The notes below the pieces were generated by a model. The model saw only the letters and a program-made list of their open reading frames with translations. It made no database searches and was not told the DNA's origin. The position numbers and the translations under genes were made by a program. From NCBI GenBank assembly GCA_019359355.1, contig JAHHHM010000003.1, forward strand, positions 1 to 64,000: a stretch of DNA of 64,000 nucleotides, written 5' to 3'. Below are positions 28,650 to 37,505 of the stretch, one piece after another (position 1 is the first letter of the stretch; the number at the start of each line of letters is the position of its first letter). The DNA comes from Microcoleus vaginatus WJT46-NPBG5 (GTDB lineage: Bacteria; Cyanobacteriota; Cyanobacteriia; Cyanobacteriales; Oscillatoriaceae).

Positions 28650-30377
28650 ATGCATAAAGTTTTGTGGCGATTGTTGCTCATTAGCCCCGCAATTTTAATT
28701 TCCGTGCTGGGTGTTTCAATGGCCACAATTGCTGAAGAATCCCCAAAAAAGTTACAAATCCTTAATTCCCAAATTAAATCTGAGAATAGCGAAATTGAGC
28801 CGGCAGTAATTGAAGAAATGCCGGCCTCAAAAAAGCCATTAAATATTGATAGCCCTCAAATAGAAACTGCCGAAACTGCTGTAGAAAATCAGGAAATGGA
28901 GCAAGTAACCTCCGTTTCCCAACTGTCTGATGTGCAACCGACTGATTGGGCGTTTCAAGCCTTACAAAACTTAGTTGAACGTTATGGCTGTATTGCTGGA
29001 TATCCCGATGGAACGTTTCGGGGAAATCGGGCAATCACGCGATATGAATTTGCTGCCGGCTTAAATGCTTGTTTGGAAGCCATTACCCAGCTCATTCAGC
29101 CAGGGGGAGACTTTGTTACTCAAGAAGATTTAGCAATTCTTAATCGGCTGCTTACAGAATTTCAAGGAGAACTGGCTACTTTAAGAGGTCGAATTGACGC
29201 TTTAGAAGCCCGCACATCTGAACTAGAAGCCAATCAATTTTCTACCACTACAAAACTTGTAGGCGAAGTCGTATTTGCTGCCAGCGATATAATCGGAGAA
29301 ATCGACACCGGCAGAAACGCAGTACCCACTTTATCTGAGCGAGTGCGGCTCAATTTTATTACAAGTTTTACCGGCAAAGATAGCTTATTAGTTCGCTTAT
29401 ACGCATCGAACTCTCCAAATTTAGGTGCGGCTGCCGGCACCAATATGGCGCGACTTCACCCTGACAGAGGTAATGGCAATAATTTTGACATCGATTTAGG
29501 CTGGTATAACTTCCCCCTCGGTGACAAAGGCAACGTTTTGATAGAATTTGCCGGTGGTAAACTCGATGATTTTGCCCCCTCACTCAATGCCCTAGATTAC
29601 GGCGGCGCTGCCCTAGGAACTATCTCTCAATTTGGACAGCGTAACCCGATTTATCGCCTTAGTGGTGCCGGTGTAGGCGCGGGAGCCACCTATAATTTCA
29701 GCAAAAGATTGGGTGTCTCTTTAGGTTATTTAGCCGGCAATTATCTTTCCGGTGGCGATCCCAGTCCTAAACGCGGATTTTTTAATGGGACTTTTGGCGC
29801 GATCGCGCAATTAACGGTGCAACCCACTGAAAATATTGGTTTAGGTTTGACTTATGTACGCTCTTATTTTACCGGAGAAGATGTGGCAAATAATAATGTC
29901 AGCACTGCCGGTGGAGTTGGTAGTTCCTTAGCAGAAAAACCCTTTGGAGATGTTGCCACTTCATTAGATTCTTATGGTGTAGAAGCGACTTGGCGACTTA
30001 GCCCTAGATTGGTTTTAGGTGGTTGGGTTGGTTGGACAGAAGCAACGGCGCAAAATAATGCTTTTAGTAATGGAGTGAGAGTTGCAAACCGGGGAGACGA
30101 GGCCACGATTTTAAACTGGGCACTTACCTTAGCTTTTCCAGACCTTGGTAAAGAAGGTAGTTTAGGGGGAATTGTCGTGGGAATGCCGCCAAAAATAACC
30201 AATAGTGATGTCGCTGAAGATAGAGATTCCTCTTTACATTTAGAAGCGTTTTATCGCTATCAAATTACGGACAATATCGGCATTACTCCAGGTTTAATGG
30301 TTATTCTCGATCCTGAACACAATAACGAGAACAAAACGATGTATGTCGGGACACTTCGCACGACATTTACGTTTTAA
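28650..30377 (+). CDS. SLH-domain OprB-type porin, likely nitrogen regulated
   Basis: Outer-membrane porin of the cyanobacterial iron-uptake-porin/OprB family, 575 residues. Order: signal peptide (about 1-28), acidic linker, one SLH domain (about 90-150, SDVQPTDWAFQALQNLVERYGC) that binds peptidoglycan-linked polymer, a short coiled coil (about 165-195), and a carbohydrate-porin-type beta barrel from TTTKLVGEVVFAASD to the C-terminal TLRTTFTF with terminal Phe. Family annotations mention iron, but the perfect NtcA promoter and its place between urtA and ureG argue for entry of urea or another nitrogen source; that role is inference. Confidence 0.85.
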   Translation: MHKVLWRLLLISPAILISVLGVSMATIAEESPKKLQILNSQIKSENSEIEPAVIEEMPASKKPLNIDSPQIETAETAVENQEMEQVTSVSQLSDVQPTDWAFQALQNLVERYGCIAGYPDGTFRGNRAITRYEFAAGLNACLEAITQLIQPGGDFVTQEDLAILNRLLTEFQGELATLRGRIDALEARTSELEANQFSTTTKLVGEVVFAASDIIGEIDTGRNAVPTLSERVRLNFITSFTGKDSLLVRLYASNSPNLGAAAGTNMARLHPDRGNGNNFDIDLGWYNFPLGDKGNVLIEFAGGKLDDFAPSLNALDYGGAALGTISQFGQRNPIYRLSGAGVGAGATYNFSKRLGVSLGYLAGNYLSGGDPSPKRGFFNGTFGAIAQLTVQPTENIGLGLTYVRSYFTGEDVANNNVSTAGGVGSSLAEKPFGDVATSLDSYGVEATWRLSPRLVLGGWVGWTEATAQNNAFSNGVRVANRGDEATILNWALTLAFPDLGKEGSLGGIVVGMPPKITNSDVAEDRDSSLHLEAFYRYQITDNIGITPGLMVILDPEHNNENKTMYVGTLRTTFTF

Positions 30378-30397
30378 TAAGCTAAATCGGCAACCTT

Positions 30398-30426
30398 TGT
30401 AGGATGGGCACCTTTCCCGTCCTACA
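30398..30426. terminator. Hairpin between porin gene and ureG
   Basis: TGTAGGATGGG (30398-30408) pairs with CCCGTCCTACA (30416-30426) with one G-T wobble and a seven-base loop. It lies between convergent stop codons, so it could end both transcripts, but has no T-run. The same word type also occurs as a dispersed cyanobacterial repeat. Confidence 0.5.
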
Positions 30427-30435
30427 TAACAGAAA

Positions 30436-31032
30436 TCAATTTAGGTGGTAACGGATAAAGTTAACTACAACTTCCAGCCCTTCCTGACTTTTCAAATTTG
30501 CAAAAACAAACGGTTTTTCTCCTCTCATTTTTTTAGTATCGCGTTCCATTACACCCAAATCTGCCCCAACATAAGGAGCCAAGTCAATCTTATTAATAAC
30601 TAGCAAATCTGATTTCGTAATTCCAGGGCCACCTTTGCGAGGAATTTTGTCGCCGGCAGCCACATCAATCACATAAATCGTCAAATCAACTAACTCAGGA
30701 CTGAACGTTGAGGCGAGATTATCTCCGCCACTTTCTACAAATACTAAATCTAAGTCTGAAAACCGCACCTCCAACTGTTCAATTGCCACCAAATTAATCG
30801 AAGCATCCTCACGAATAGCAGTATGGGGACAGCCGCCGGTTTCTACTCCCACAATGCGTTCCTGTTCTAACGCTTGAGAGCGAACCAAAAATTGAGCGTC
30901 TTCTTGGGTGTAAATATCATTCGTAACAACCGCAATTTTGTACTGCTGCCGCATCGCCTTGCATAAAGCATCAACTAAGGCAGTTTTTCCCGATCCAACA
31001 GGGCCGGCAATTCCTACACGAAATGCACTCAT
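30436..31032 (-). CDS. ureG: Urease accessory GTPase UreG
   Basis: GTPase that energises nickel insertion into urease. The 198 residues are standard. P-loop [10 protein letters not shown] (about 10-19), the metal-binding CPH in [31 protein letters not shown] and the base-specificity motif [13 protein letters not shown] are all present. It is last in the ureE-ureF-GNAT-ureG row on the minus strand. Confidence 0.97.
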   Translation of the reverse strand: MSAFRVGIAGPVGSGKTALVDALCKAMRQQYKIAVVTNDIYTQEDAQFLVRSQALEQERIVGVETGGCPHTAIREDASINLVAIEQLEVRFSDLDLVFVESGGDNLASTFSPELVDLTIYVIDVAAGDKIPRKGGPGITKSDLLVINKIDLAPYVGADLGVMERDTKKMRGEKPFVFANLKSQEGLEVVVNFIRYHLN

Positions 31033-31148
31033 AATAATTTATACTAATTTACTTTTAAAAACCTAACTTCTTGGGGAGTGGAAAAAATGTGAGATGAGCC
31101 ATTTAAAAATTAGGGTTTAGACCGCCACAGGCTTTTATATTTTAAGCT

Positions 31149-31958
31149 TTAAGTAGCAAGATTCTTCTCCGCATCAATATAGTTTAACTGCGTATTGACC
31201 CCACTAAATCCAATCTTTTGGTAAAGTGCTTGAGCAACAGCATCGCCGGCAGAAAGCCAAACTAAATCGCCCCCACAGTCAAAATGATCTTGCACCAGAA
31301 AACTGCACAGCGTAGCCGCCACACCCCGCCGACGCATCGAGGGTAATGTCCCGACACCGGCAAGCTCACAAAGCCGTTCCCAGGGCATTGTACAGCCACC
31401 CCCAGCCGGCATTCCCTCAAGAGTTGCCATCGCGCATCGCCAACTGCCACGCTGCAAATGTTCGCGCAACTGCTCGATCATCTCTGTAGATGGAGGTTCA
31501 TTTGCCTCTTCAAAGTTGAAACTTTCGCTTTGTATGGATAAATATTTTGTGAGAATATCTTTGTGGGTGTCAGTGAGCCGATGCACCCGCACCTCAGGAG
31601 CGTGAAATGGTTGGAAATCAGCAGGTGTACACAGCATCAGCGGTTGACGTGCCTGGAGTTGCAAACCGGCCTCTTCTAATGCTCCCGAAAGTGTCGGCCA
31701 AAGCGCCTCTATAAACTCAAAGCGGATGGTACGCTGGCGTTCAGCAAACACACGCCGCAGTTCTGTCAGTGATTCAGCAACCTCTCTGGCGCTTCCTAGC
31801 GGCGCAATGGGAACCGCATAATTCAGCCAAATCATATCTGTAGACGGATCGAGCAGAGCTTGAAAAGGCCCAACTGTAATGGCTTCCCGTCCTTGTGCTG
31901 CTACTAAGTTGACACTTTGTGAGATTCGCTTTAATCGCTCAAGCATGGATTCATCCAC
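31149..31958 (-). CDS. GNAT-family N-acetyltransferase
   Basis: A 269-residue probable acetyltransferase. The N-terminal 120 residues form an FR47-like half. The C-terminal half holds the acetyl-CoA loop in LAGVGTLPSMRRRGVAATLCSFLVQ (about 212-236), followed by ALYQKIGFSGVNTQLNYI. The substrate is unknown. It lies between ureF and ureG with 30- and 116-base spacers, so it probably shares their transcript; a link to urease has no support beyond position. Confidence 0.8.
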   Translation of the reverse strand: MDESMLERLKRISQSVNLVAAQGREAITVGPFQALLDPSTDMIWLNYAVPIAPLGSAREVAESLTELRRVFAERQRTIRFEFIEALWPTLSGALEEAGLQLQARQPLMLCTPADFQPFHAPEVRVHRLTDTHKDILTKYLSIQSESFNFEEANEPPSTEMIEQLREHLQRGSWRCAMATLEGMPAGGGCTMPWERLCELAGVGTLPSMRRRGVAATLCSFLVQDHFDCGGDLVWLSAGDAVAQALYQKIGFSGVNTQLNYIDAEKNLAT

Positions 31959-31988
31959 GAGTTTTCACCTTTTATAAATTAACGAGCT

Positions 31989-32666
31989 TTAACTACGAAA
32001 TAGCCGAGTATACAGCGTTTCATGGTTCATACTCGCCAGCGACAAGCCCCAATTGCAAACGCTTAAATCGTCATCTTCCCAGCATAGAATTTCTTGAGTA
32101 GCTGCAATCAAATTTGGATATAAACTAAGTAGTAACTGTTGGCCGGCAGTTTGGCCGAGGGGAATCAGTTTAACCCCGGCACCGATTAAATTGGACGCCC
32201 AACTGTGTAAATAACCCAGCACAGCCGCTTCACAATCAATCTGCCAAAATTGAGCCGCGATCCCAAAAGCCATTGCAAAATTACAGGGATTCCCGCAAGC
32301 ACTTAAGGACAATTCCAACTGGGGTTCCATCGTCCTAAGCAGCCGGTTTAAAGCACTCCCCATCTGCAAACTTTGCTGCCGCAATTCTTCCGTTTCCCTT
32401 GCCGCTGTTGCCCAAGCATTCCAGTATTTTAAACCCTCCAGATCCCCCGCTTCAGCAGCCTGATAAGCACGTACCATCATTGCTGCTTCTAGCCGAATTC
32501 CCCCGGATTTTAAAGAGTGCAATATCCAGTTTTCTAAGCTGTGCCGGCTGTCAATCGTACCATTACTAACGAGCGTTTCTAGCCCTTCCGAATAGCTGTA
32601 AGCTCCCACCGGCAGCGTCGGACTCGCCAACTGTAACAAATTTAAAAGTGCTAAATTATTTAACAT
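31989..32666 (-). CDS. ureF: Urease accessory protein UreF
   Basis: Works with UreD and UreG in nickel loading of urease, gating GTP hydrolysis. Using ATG at 32666 the protein has 225 residues and begins [30 protein letters not shown], the usual UreF N-terminus; an upstream extension would be encoded only by heptad repeats and is unlikely. No Shine-Dalgarno sequence is visible, since six perfect TTGGGCA units (on the plus strand) begin three bases from the start codon. It lies 84 bases after ureE. Confidence 0.93.
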   Translation of the reverse strand: MLNNLALLNLLQLASPTLPVGAYSYSEGLETLVSNGTIDSRHSLENWILHSLKSGGIRLEAAMMVRAYQAAEAGDLEGLKYWNAWATAARETEELRQQSLQMGSALNRLLRTMEPQLELSLSACGNPCNFAMAFGIAAQFWQIDCEAAVLGYLHSWASNLIGAGVKLIPLGQTAGQQLLLSLYPNLIAATQEILCWEDDDLSVCNWGLSLASMNHETLYTRLFRS

Positions 32667-32669
32667 AAA

Positions 32670-32711
32670 TTGGGCATTGGGCATTGGGCATTGGGCATTG
32701 GGCATTGGGCA
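32670..32711. repeat. Six perfect copies of a heptamer beside the ureF start
   Basis: TTGGGCA is repeated six times without error (plus strand; TGCCCAA on the coding strand of ureF). The array starts three bases upstream of the ureF ATG and occupies the place of the ribosome site. Related words recur at 41741-41833. Short tandem heptads of this kind are typical of filamentous cyanobacteria. Confidence 0.95.
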
Positions 32712-32750
32712 TCGCTAACAAATAATAAACAATACTCTCCCCCTCTCGCC

Positions 32751-33215
32751 TCAATGACTATGCCCATAAGCACCGGCTTCCGGCTGAAAGGGCGATATTT
32801 CCTCCCGCACCTCAACCCCCAGTTGCTCTAACATTGACCGCAGTACCGGATCGGGTGCTAATTTTAAATAAGTGGATGTGATTTCTAAAGGCACATGACG
32901 ATTGCCCAAATGATAGGCAGCACGCAACAGATCCAAGGGAGTTTGACCGCTCACAGTGTACACCGGCTCTGGTTTGGCCACAACTCGCACGAACGGCTCA
33001 CCATTTGCCGGTTGCAAAAGATCGCCATCGCGTAACACCGTTCCTCGGGGCAGTTGAAGCGACACTGACAGCTCAGGCGTTTGCAGCCGGTAGCGGCTCC
33101 GACAGCGTTCCTCGGCTGTGAGAGCAAGGGTTAACATCACAATTGCCCCTGGGTTTGCCGGCAACCGTTGTGTAAGCGTTAACATCACGAGTGCGGGTGT
33201 AGGATAATCTGACAT
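32751..33215 (-). CDS. ureE: Urease accessory metallochaperone UreE
   Basis: Nickel-delivering chaperone. The 154 residues have the peptide-binding-like N-terminal half ([13 protein letters not shown]) and metal-binding half ([12 protein letters not shown], with the conserved interface His), ending in GAYGHSH, a short histidine tail. Many UreE proteins begin at [12 protein letters not shown], so Met11 (from 33185) is an alternative start. A similar MLTL phrase recurs 16 residues later. It heads the ureE-ureF-GNAT-ureG row. Confidence 0.93.
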   Translation of the reverse strand: MSDYPTPALVMLTLTQRLPANPGAIVMLTLALTAEERCRSRYRLQTPELSVSLQLPRGTVLRDGDLLQPANGEPFVRVVAKPEPVYTVSGQTPLDLLRAAYHLGNRHVPLEITSTYLKLAPDPVLRSMLEQLGVEVREEISPFQPEAGAYGHSH

Positions 33216-33463
33216 GGCTCAATAATTCTCTCGATTTTCTTAATCATTTCGCAAAAGCTGGCACAAAAGACAAGAGCAAGCACACACTCTGAGAAGCTGA
33301 GCCAGTGATAAGTATCACCAATCCTGCCAGATTTAGATCGCCAGTTACTAGAGATTTACATCACAAATATTGCCGGTAAGTGTCACAGCATTTTACGGAT
33401 TTTAATCACAGAATTAGGCAGAAAAATGACGCATCATAGAGGTGTTGAGTTTTATATAACATA

Positions 33464-33664
33464 ATGCAATTTGTAAGTGCCCTACCACAATTTAGCCTCA
33501 CGGAAATCTCTTTCGAGGTTTGGGAAACAGGTACACTAAAGGTATGTCAGAGAGAGGAAATCCGCGCACTCTTACTAACTGATCGGATCAGTACCCAAGA
33601 CTATAGGCTGATCAACCGCTTGCTCTACGCAGTGCGCCGAGGATGGCTAGGTCTGGCAGATTAA
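33464..33664 (+). CDS. Small conserved-looking hypothetical protein
   Basis: This 66-residue protein resembles short cyanobacterial hypothetical proteins with a core like REEIRALLLTDRISTQDYRLINRLLYAVRRGW, predicted as two or three helices. I do not know a function. It lies 71 bases upstream of the HD-domain gene on the same strand and may share its transcript. No signal peptide or membrane segment is present. Confidence 0.65.
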   Translation: MQFVSALPQFSLTEISFEVWETGTLKVCQREEIRALLLTDRISTQDYRLINRLLYAVRRGWLGLAD

Positions 33665-33734
33665 ATCGAAAAAACCTCCCGAAAAGAACGAGTGGTAGAT
33701 TTCTATTTATCAAATTAACTTTATACTATTTTGA

Positions 33735-34637
33735 ATGAGTGGTAACACTCCTGTGATGGGGGGAGGAAATCAAATGTTTAATGCTACAGAACTCCTGATA
33801 AGCGCCTTTGTTGAAAAATTGCAGACTGGTTACAAACGCACCTACGGGGGGTACAAGCCAGACTATGCAGATATTATTGCCTGGGCCGGCAACATGGCTT
33901 TGGAAAATATCGCAAACAGCGACGCCCTATATCACAATGTCGAACATACCATTTTAGTTACCTTGGTCGGGCAGGAAATTTTGCGAGGCAAGCACATCCG
34001 TGAAGGAGGAGTTTCCTGCGAAGACTGGCTGCACTTCACCATTTCTTTGTTATGCCATGACATCGGATATGTTAAGGGTGTTTGCCGGCAAGACAAAGAC
34101 GCAGAAAGGTTATACGCCACCGGCATTGATGGCAAATTAGTAAACTTGCCGGCAGGCTCGACCGATGCCAGTCTCACACCTTATCATGTGGATCGGGGCA
34201 AACTTTTTATTAACGAAAGGTTTGGGGGTCACCTGCTAATAGATGCTGAGGTGATCAAGCGTAATATTGAACTCACCCGTTTCCCTGTACCTAAAGATGA
34301 AGATCATCAAGACACCATCAACTATCCGGGACTGGTTCGCGCTGCCGATCTGATCGGTCAGTTAAGCGATCCGCGCTACTTACAAAAGATTAGCGCTCTC
34401 TTTTACGAATTTGTAGAAACAGGCCAGGATAAAATCTTGGGATATCGCCATCCAGGAGATTTACGGAAGAACTACCCGAAGTTTTATTGGAATGTTGTGT
34501 ATCCTTACATTCAGGACGCACTTCTTTATTTAGACCTCACGCAAGAGGGAAAACAAATTATCGCTAACCTCTATGCGAATGTATTCCGCGTGGAACATGA
34601 AACGTCACCGTCAGCAAAGGTGGCTGTTGCTGCCTAG
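33735..34637 (+). CDS. HD-domain metal-dependent phosphohydrolase (Npun_R2479 type)
   Basis: A 300-residue HD-superfamily protein. The metal-site pattern appears as YHNVEHTILV (about 72-81), LLCHDIGYVKG (about 112-122) and later RAADLIGQLSD. Relatives are grouped as the Npun_R2479-type HD metalloproteins of cyanobacteria; the substrate is unknown, possibly a nucleotide. The start is MSGNTPVMGGGNQMFNATELL or the internal MFNATELL at Met14. A clear terminator follows at 34682, so it is separate from ureB. Confidence 0.8.
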   Translation: MSGNTPVMGGGNQMFNATELLISAFVEKLQTGYKRTYGGYKPDYADIIAWAGNMALENIANSDALYHNVEHTILVTLVGQEILRGKHIREGGVSCEDWLHFTISLLCHDIGYVKGVCRQDKDAERLYATGIDGKLVNLPAGSTDASLTPYHVDRGKLFINERFGGHLLIDAEVIKRNIELTRFPVPKDEDHQDTINYPGLVRAADLIGQLSDPRYLQKISALFYEFVETGQDKILGYRHPGDLRKNYPKFYWNVVYPYIQDALLYLDLTQEGKQIIANLYANVFRVEHETSPSAKVAVAA

Positions 34638-34681
34638 ACAGACTGGAAAAAACTAAAATCAGAGACTTCATATAAAAATCG

Positions 34682-34710
34682 CCCGTTTTCTAATCAAAAA
34701 CGGGTTTTTT
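34682..34710 (+). terminator. Rho-independent terminator after the HD gene
   Basis: CCCGTTTT (34682-34689) pairs with AAAACGGG (34697-34704) around a seven-base loop and is followed by six T residues (34705-34710). It ends the HD-gene transcript 45 bases after its stop codon. Confidence 0.88.
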
Positions 34711-34893
34711 ATTTGCAGTAAAATAATGGTGCCGGCAGGTAGCGATTTCACGCCTGAAGTGAGAAACTGGTGTCATGCCGGTGAGACTGACAAACCTGCC
34801 CCTGTTAGCCGTGCGATTAATTCTATTGCCGGCCATAATTGGAAAGTATAGGCATAAGGCCGATGAGAAACAAATACCTATAAGAGGACAACG

Positions 34894-35202
34894 ATGATTC
34901 CAGGGGAAATTATTGCACAAGACGGAGAAATTGAATTAAATTCAGGACGTACCACCGTACGGCTACCAGTCGCTAACACCGGAGATCGTCCCATTCAAGT
35001 GGGTTCCCACTTCCACTTTTATGAAGTAAATGAGTCTTTAAATTTTGAGCGTGAAACCGCACGAGGAATGCGCCTTAATATTCCTGCCGGCACAGCAGTG
35101 CGTTTTGAGCCTGGGGATGAAAAAGAAGTTGAATTAGTCTCCTTTGCCGGCAGCCGTCAAGTCTACGGCTTCAATAGCAAAATCAATGGATATTTGTCAT
35201 AA
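34894..35202 (+). CDS. ureB: Urease subunit beta
   Basis: Second structural subunit of urease. The 102 residues show [30 protein letters not shown] and the [19 protein letters not shown] core typical of UreB. It is followed on the same strand by coq4-like, DJ-1/PfpI, methyltransferase and then ureC, so beta and alpha are parted by 2.3 kb, whereas they are usually adjacent. AAGAGGA lies just upstream as ribosome site. Confidence 0.97.
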   Translation: MIPGEIIAQDGEIELNSGRTTVRLPVANTGDRPIQVGSHFHFYEVNESLNFERETARGMRLNIPAGTAVRFEPGDEKEVELVSFAGSRQVYGFNSKINGYLS

Positions 35203-35240
35203 TTTTTCCATCTCATCAACCATAGCTTTGAGGAAACTTT

Positions 35241-35912
35241 ATGTTGCCCAAGTTACAAGCATTTAACTTAGATTTCTTAAATACCTTAAAAGGAGTGGTT
35301 TCTATATTAAGAGATCCCACTCAAACTGATTCCGTTTATGATATCGAAGATGGACTGCGTCATACCAAAGCCACTCAACTAGCAGTCGATTATGTCAAAT
35401 CTAAGCCAGAAGTTGCCCAGATTATTCAAGAACGTTATCTCGCCCCATCCCCAGATATCGAAGCTTTACTAAAATATCCCGAAAACTCCTTGGGATATGC
35501 CTACGCATCTTATATCAAAGAAGCAGGATTCGATCCTAACTTTTATCGTAAGCTAGCAGTTGAAGATGACGCCAGCTACATTGTTCTACGCATCCGGCAA
35601 ACCCATGATATTTGGCATATCGTTACAGATTTCTCTGTCGATGTTGTGGGAGAATTAGGACTGAAAGCTTTTGAACTTGCTCAAACGCGCAGAACTATGT
35701 CAGTCATCTTATTAGCGGGTGGTTTATTGAGTACCCTATTCAAAGCGCCAGAAGGATTAGATAGTTTGCTAGATCGCATTGCAGTGGGATATAGAATGGG
35801 AGCGAAAGCAAAGCCCTTCTTAGCCCAAAAGTGGGAAGAACACTGGGATAAACCTCTATCAGAATGGAGGAAGGAATTAGGTGTTGAGCCGATGTCTGTT
35901 TATGTTCCATAG
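35241..35912 (+). CDS. Coq4-like protein
   Basis: A 223-residue member of the Coq4 family. Eukaryotic Coq4 acts in ubiquinone ring modification and binds zinc through an HDxxHx(11)E motif; here it is intact as HDIWH (122-126) with Glu138 in VVGELG. Cyanobacteria make plastoquinone, so the substrate here is unknown; a quinone or other prenyl lipid is possible. The gene sits 38 bases after ureB with AGGAAA before its ATG, so it is probably cotranscribed with ureB. Confidence 0.82.
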   Translation: MLPKLQAFNLDFLNTLKGVVSILRDPTQTDSVYDIEDGLRHTKATQLAVDYVKSKPEVAQIIQERYLAPSPDIEALLKYPENSLGYAYASYIKEAGFDPNFYRKLAVEDDASYIVLRIRQTHDIWHIVTDFSVDVVGELGLKAFELAQTRRTMSVILLAGGLLSTLFKAPEGLDSLLDRIAVGYRMGAKAKPFLAQKWEEHWDKPLSEWRKELGVEPMSVYVP

Positions 35913-36040
35913 CTAGACAGATAAGCTTCCTGACGGCAATGACACGAAAACTAGGCGTCAGCAAAGCTTTTATTGCCCCGAATTTCACTGGAAACCTTGG
36001 GGCATAATTCTTAACATTTCCTTAAAATGAGTAAGTTGTT

Positions 36041-36613
36041 ATGAAGATTGCATTTATTATTTATCAAGGCATGACTGTTTTAGATTTTGTTGGCGTTTAC
36101 GATCCGATAATTCGCCTAAAAACAATGGGGTTTATGCCTGAATTATCTTGGGAACTTTGCGCGATTTCTCAAGAAGTGAGTGATGAAAATGGGTTGCGGC
36201 TTTTACCGACAAAAATCAATGAATCTATTCAAGAATACGATATGATTATTGTACCTGGTGGAATTAGAGCTAATTTACAAAAATTAGTTAGCAGCACTCA
36301 TTTTATTGAATGGCTGAGAACGGCAAACAGCATCCCCTTAAAAGCTTCAGTCTGTACAGGATCTTTACTATTAGGTGAAGCCGGCTTTTTAAAAGGAAAG
36401 AAAGCAACCACCCATCCCAGTGCTTTCAATGAACTGAAAAAATATTGTGAATCTGTTGTTACAGAAAGAATTGTTGATGAAGGGGATGTGATTACAGCAA
36501 GAGGGGTAACTTCATCTATTGATTTAGGATTATACTTGTGTGAAAAGTTGGCTGGCAGCGAAGTCAAAGAAAAAATTCGTCAGCGCATGGACTATCAACA
36601 AGTTATTAAATAA
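36041..36613 (+). CDS. DJ-1/PfpI family protein
   Basis: A 190-residue glutamine-amidotransferase-like protein. The nucleophile elbow is SVCTGSLLLGEAGFLKGKKATTH with Cys105, and the acidic partner lies in DFVGVYDP (about 15-22). This arrangement resembles isonitrile hydratases and related DJ-1 hydrolases rather than the chaperone Hsp31. The substrate is unknown. It lies 128 bases after the Coq4-like gene and 14 before a methyltransferase gene. Confidence 0.82.
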   Translation: MKIAFIIYQGMTVLDFVGVYDPIIRLKTMGFMPELSWELCAISQEVSDENGLRLLPTKINESIQEYDMIIVPGGIRANLQKLVSSTHFIEWLRTANSIPLKASVCTGSLLLGEAGFLKGKKATTHPSAFNELKKYCESVVTERIVDEGDVITARGVTSSIDLGLYLCEKLAGSEVKEKIRQRMDYQQVIK

Positions 36614-36627
36614 GAGGAATAAGGGAA

Positions 36628-37389
36628 ATGAACACTCCAGGCAACTTACGAAGTGATCTGTATTCAGCATTTTATCAAACTGATACATCTGAAGTCATTG
36701 AATTTGTGAAATGGTTAGCTGCTGCTTATGATATTTCAGAGCCGGCAAAGATTCTTGATATTGGCTGCGGGACTGGTCGAATGCTGCGTGAGTTTGGCAC
36801 AATGGGTTGGGAAACACTCGGAATGGAACCCGATCCAGATTATATTACACAAGCCTTACTCGTCGCAGAAGAATTTGAAAATGTTACCGTTTTGCCGAAA
36901 GGCTTTGCCGGCATCGAGGAAACCGAAGAATTTAATATAATTGCAGCCATTAATGGTCCCTTTTCTTACCTGATTAAAATTGAAGACAGAATTGACACGC
37001 TGCGGCGAATGTTTCAAGCATTGAAACCTGGAGGAATTCTATTTCTCGATCTCGCTAACTTCTTGTGGATTCTGAATAACTTTAAAGATCGTACAGCCAG
37101 AACAGCAACAAGAGATGGGAAAACCATTAATTTAGTTGTGCATCATTCCGCAGATTTCCATAACTGTATTTTTACGTCTGAAGAATTGTTTTTTTGGGAT
37201 GATCCTGAAGAAGGTCAAGTTAGAATTGAGGAAACTCATCATTTTGCCATAACTTCCCTTTCAGAATTGTTATATCTAATTAAAAACCAAGGGTTCACGA
37301 AAATCAAAACTTACAACAGTTACAAAGCACGAAAAAATGAAAAAATTACTGGCCCTCGACTAATGATTTCCGCTCAGAAACCGAGATAA
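36628..37389 (+). CDS. Class I SAM-dependent methyltransferase
   Basis: A 253-residue Rossmann-fold methyltransferase. Motif I is ILDIGCGTGRMLREFG (about 44-59), followed by the acidic strand LGMEPDP, and the post-motif region FQALKPGGILFLDLANF. The acceptor is unknown. It overlaps nothing, but starts 14 bases after the DJ-1 gene with AAGAGGAATAAGGG as ribosome site, so both are probably one transcript. Located between ureB and ureC, without known urease role. Confidence 0.85.
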   Translation: MNTPGNLRSDLYSAFYQTDTSEVIEFVKWLAAAYDISEPAKILDIGCGTGRMLREFGTMGWETLGMEPDPDYITQALLVAEEFENVTVLPKGFAGIEETEEFNIIAAINGPFSYLIKIEDRIDTLRRMFQALKPGGILFLDLANFLWILNNFKDRTARTATRDGKTINLVVHHSADFHNCIFTSEELFFWDDPEEGQVRIEETHHFAITSLSELLYLIKNQGFTKIKTYNSYKARKNEKITGPRLMISAQKPR

Positions 37390-37505
37390 TGGTAACAAAT
37401 AAAACAATTCTAATAAAAAGTAAAAAAGATGGTAGAATAAACAGCAAAATTTAAATTTATTATAACTAGAAAAAATTAGTATTTTAAGTGTGACTAGGAG
37501 TGAGC

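Noticed and set aside
32667-32705. N-terminal extension of UreF through the heptamer array
   Set aside because: The added residues are encoded only by the repeat, and the conserved UreF N-terminus starts at the ATG at 32666.
37392-37405. GTAACAAATAAAAC upstream of ureC as NtcA site
   Set aside because: It fits GTA-N8-AAC, but the nearest -10-like box (TAGAAT) is 27 bases away, outside the usual 20-24, and the region is very AT-rich.
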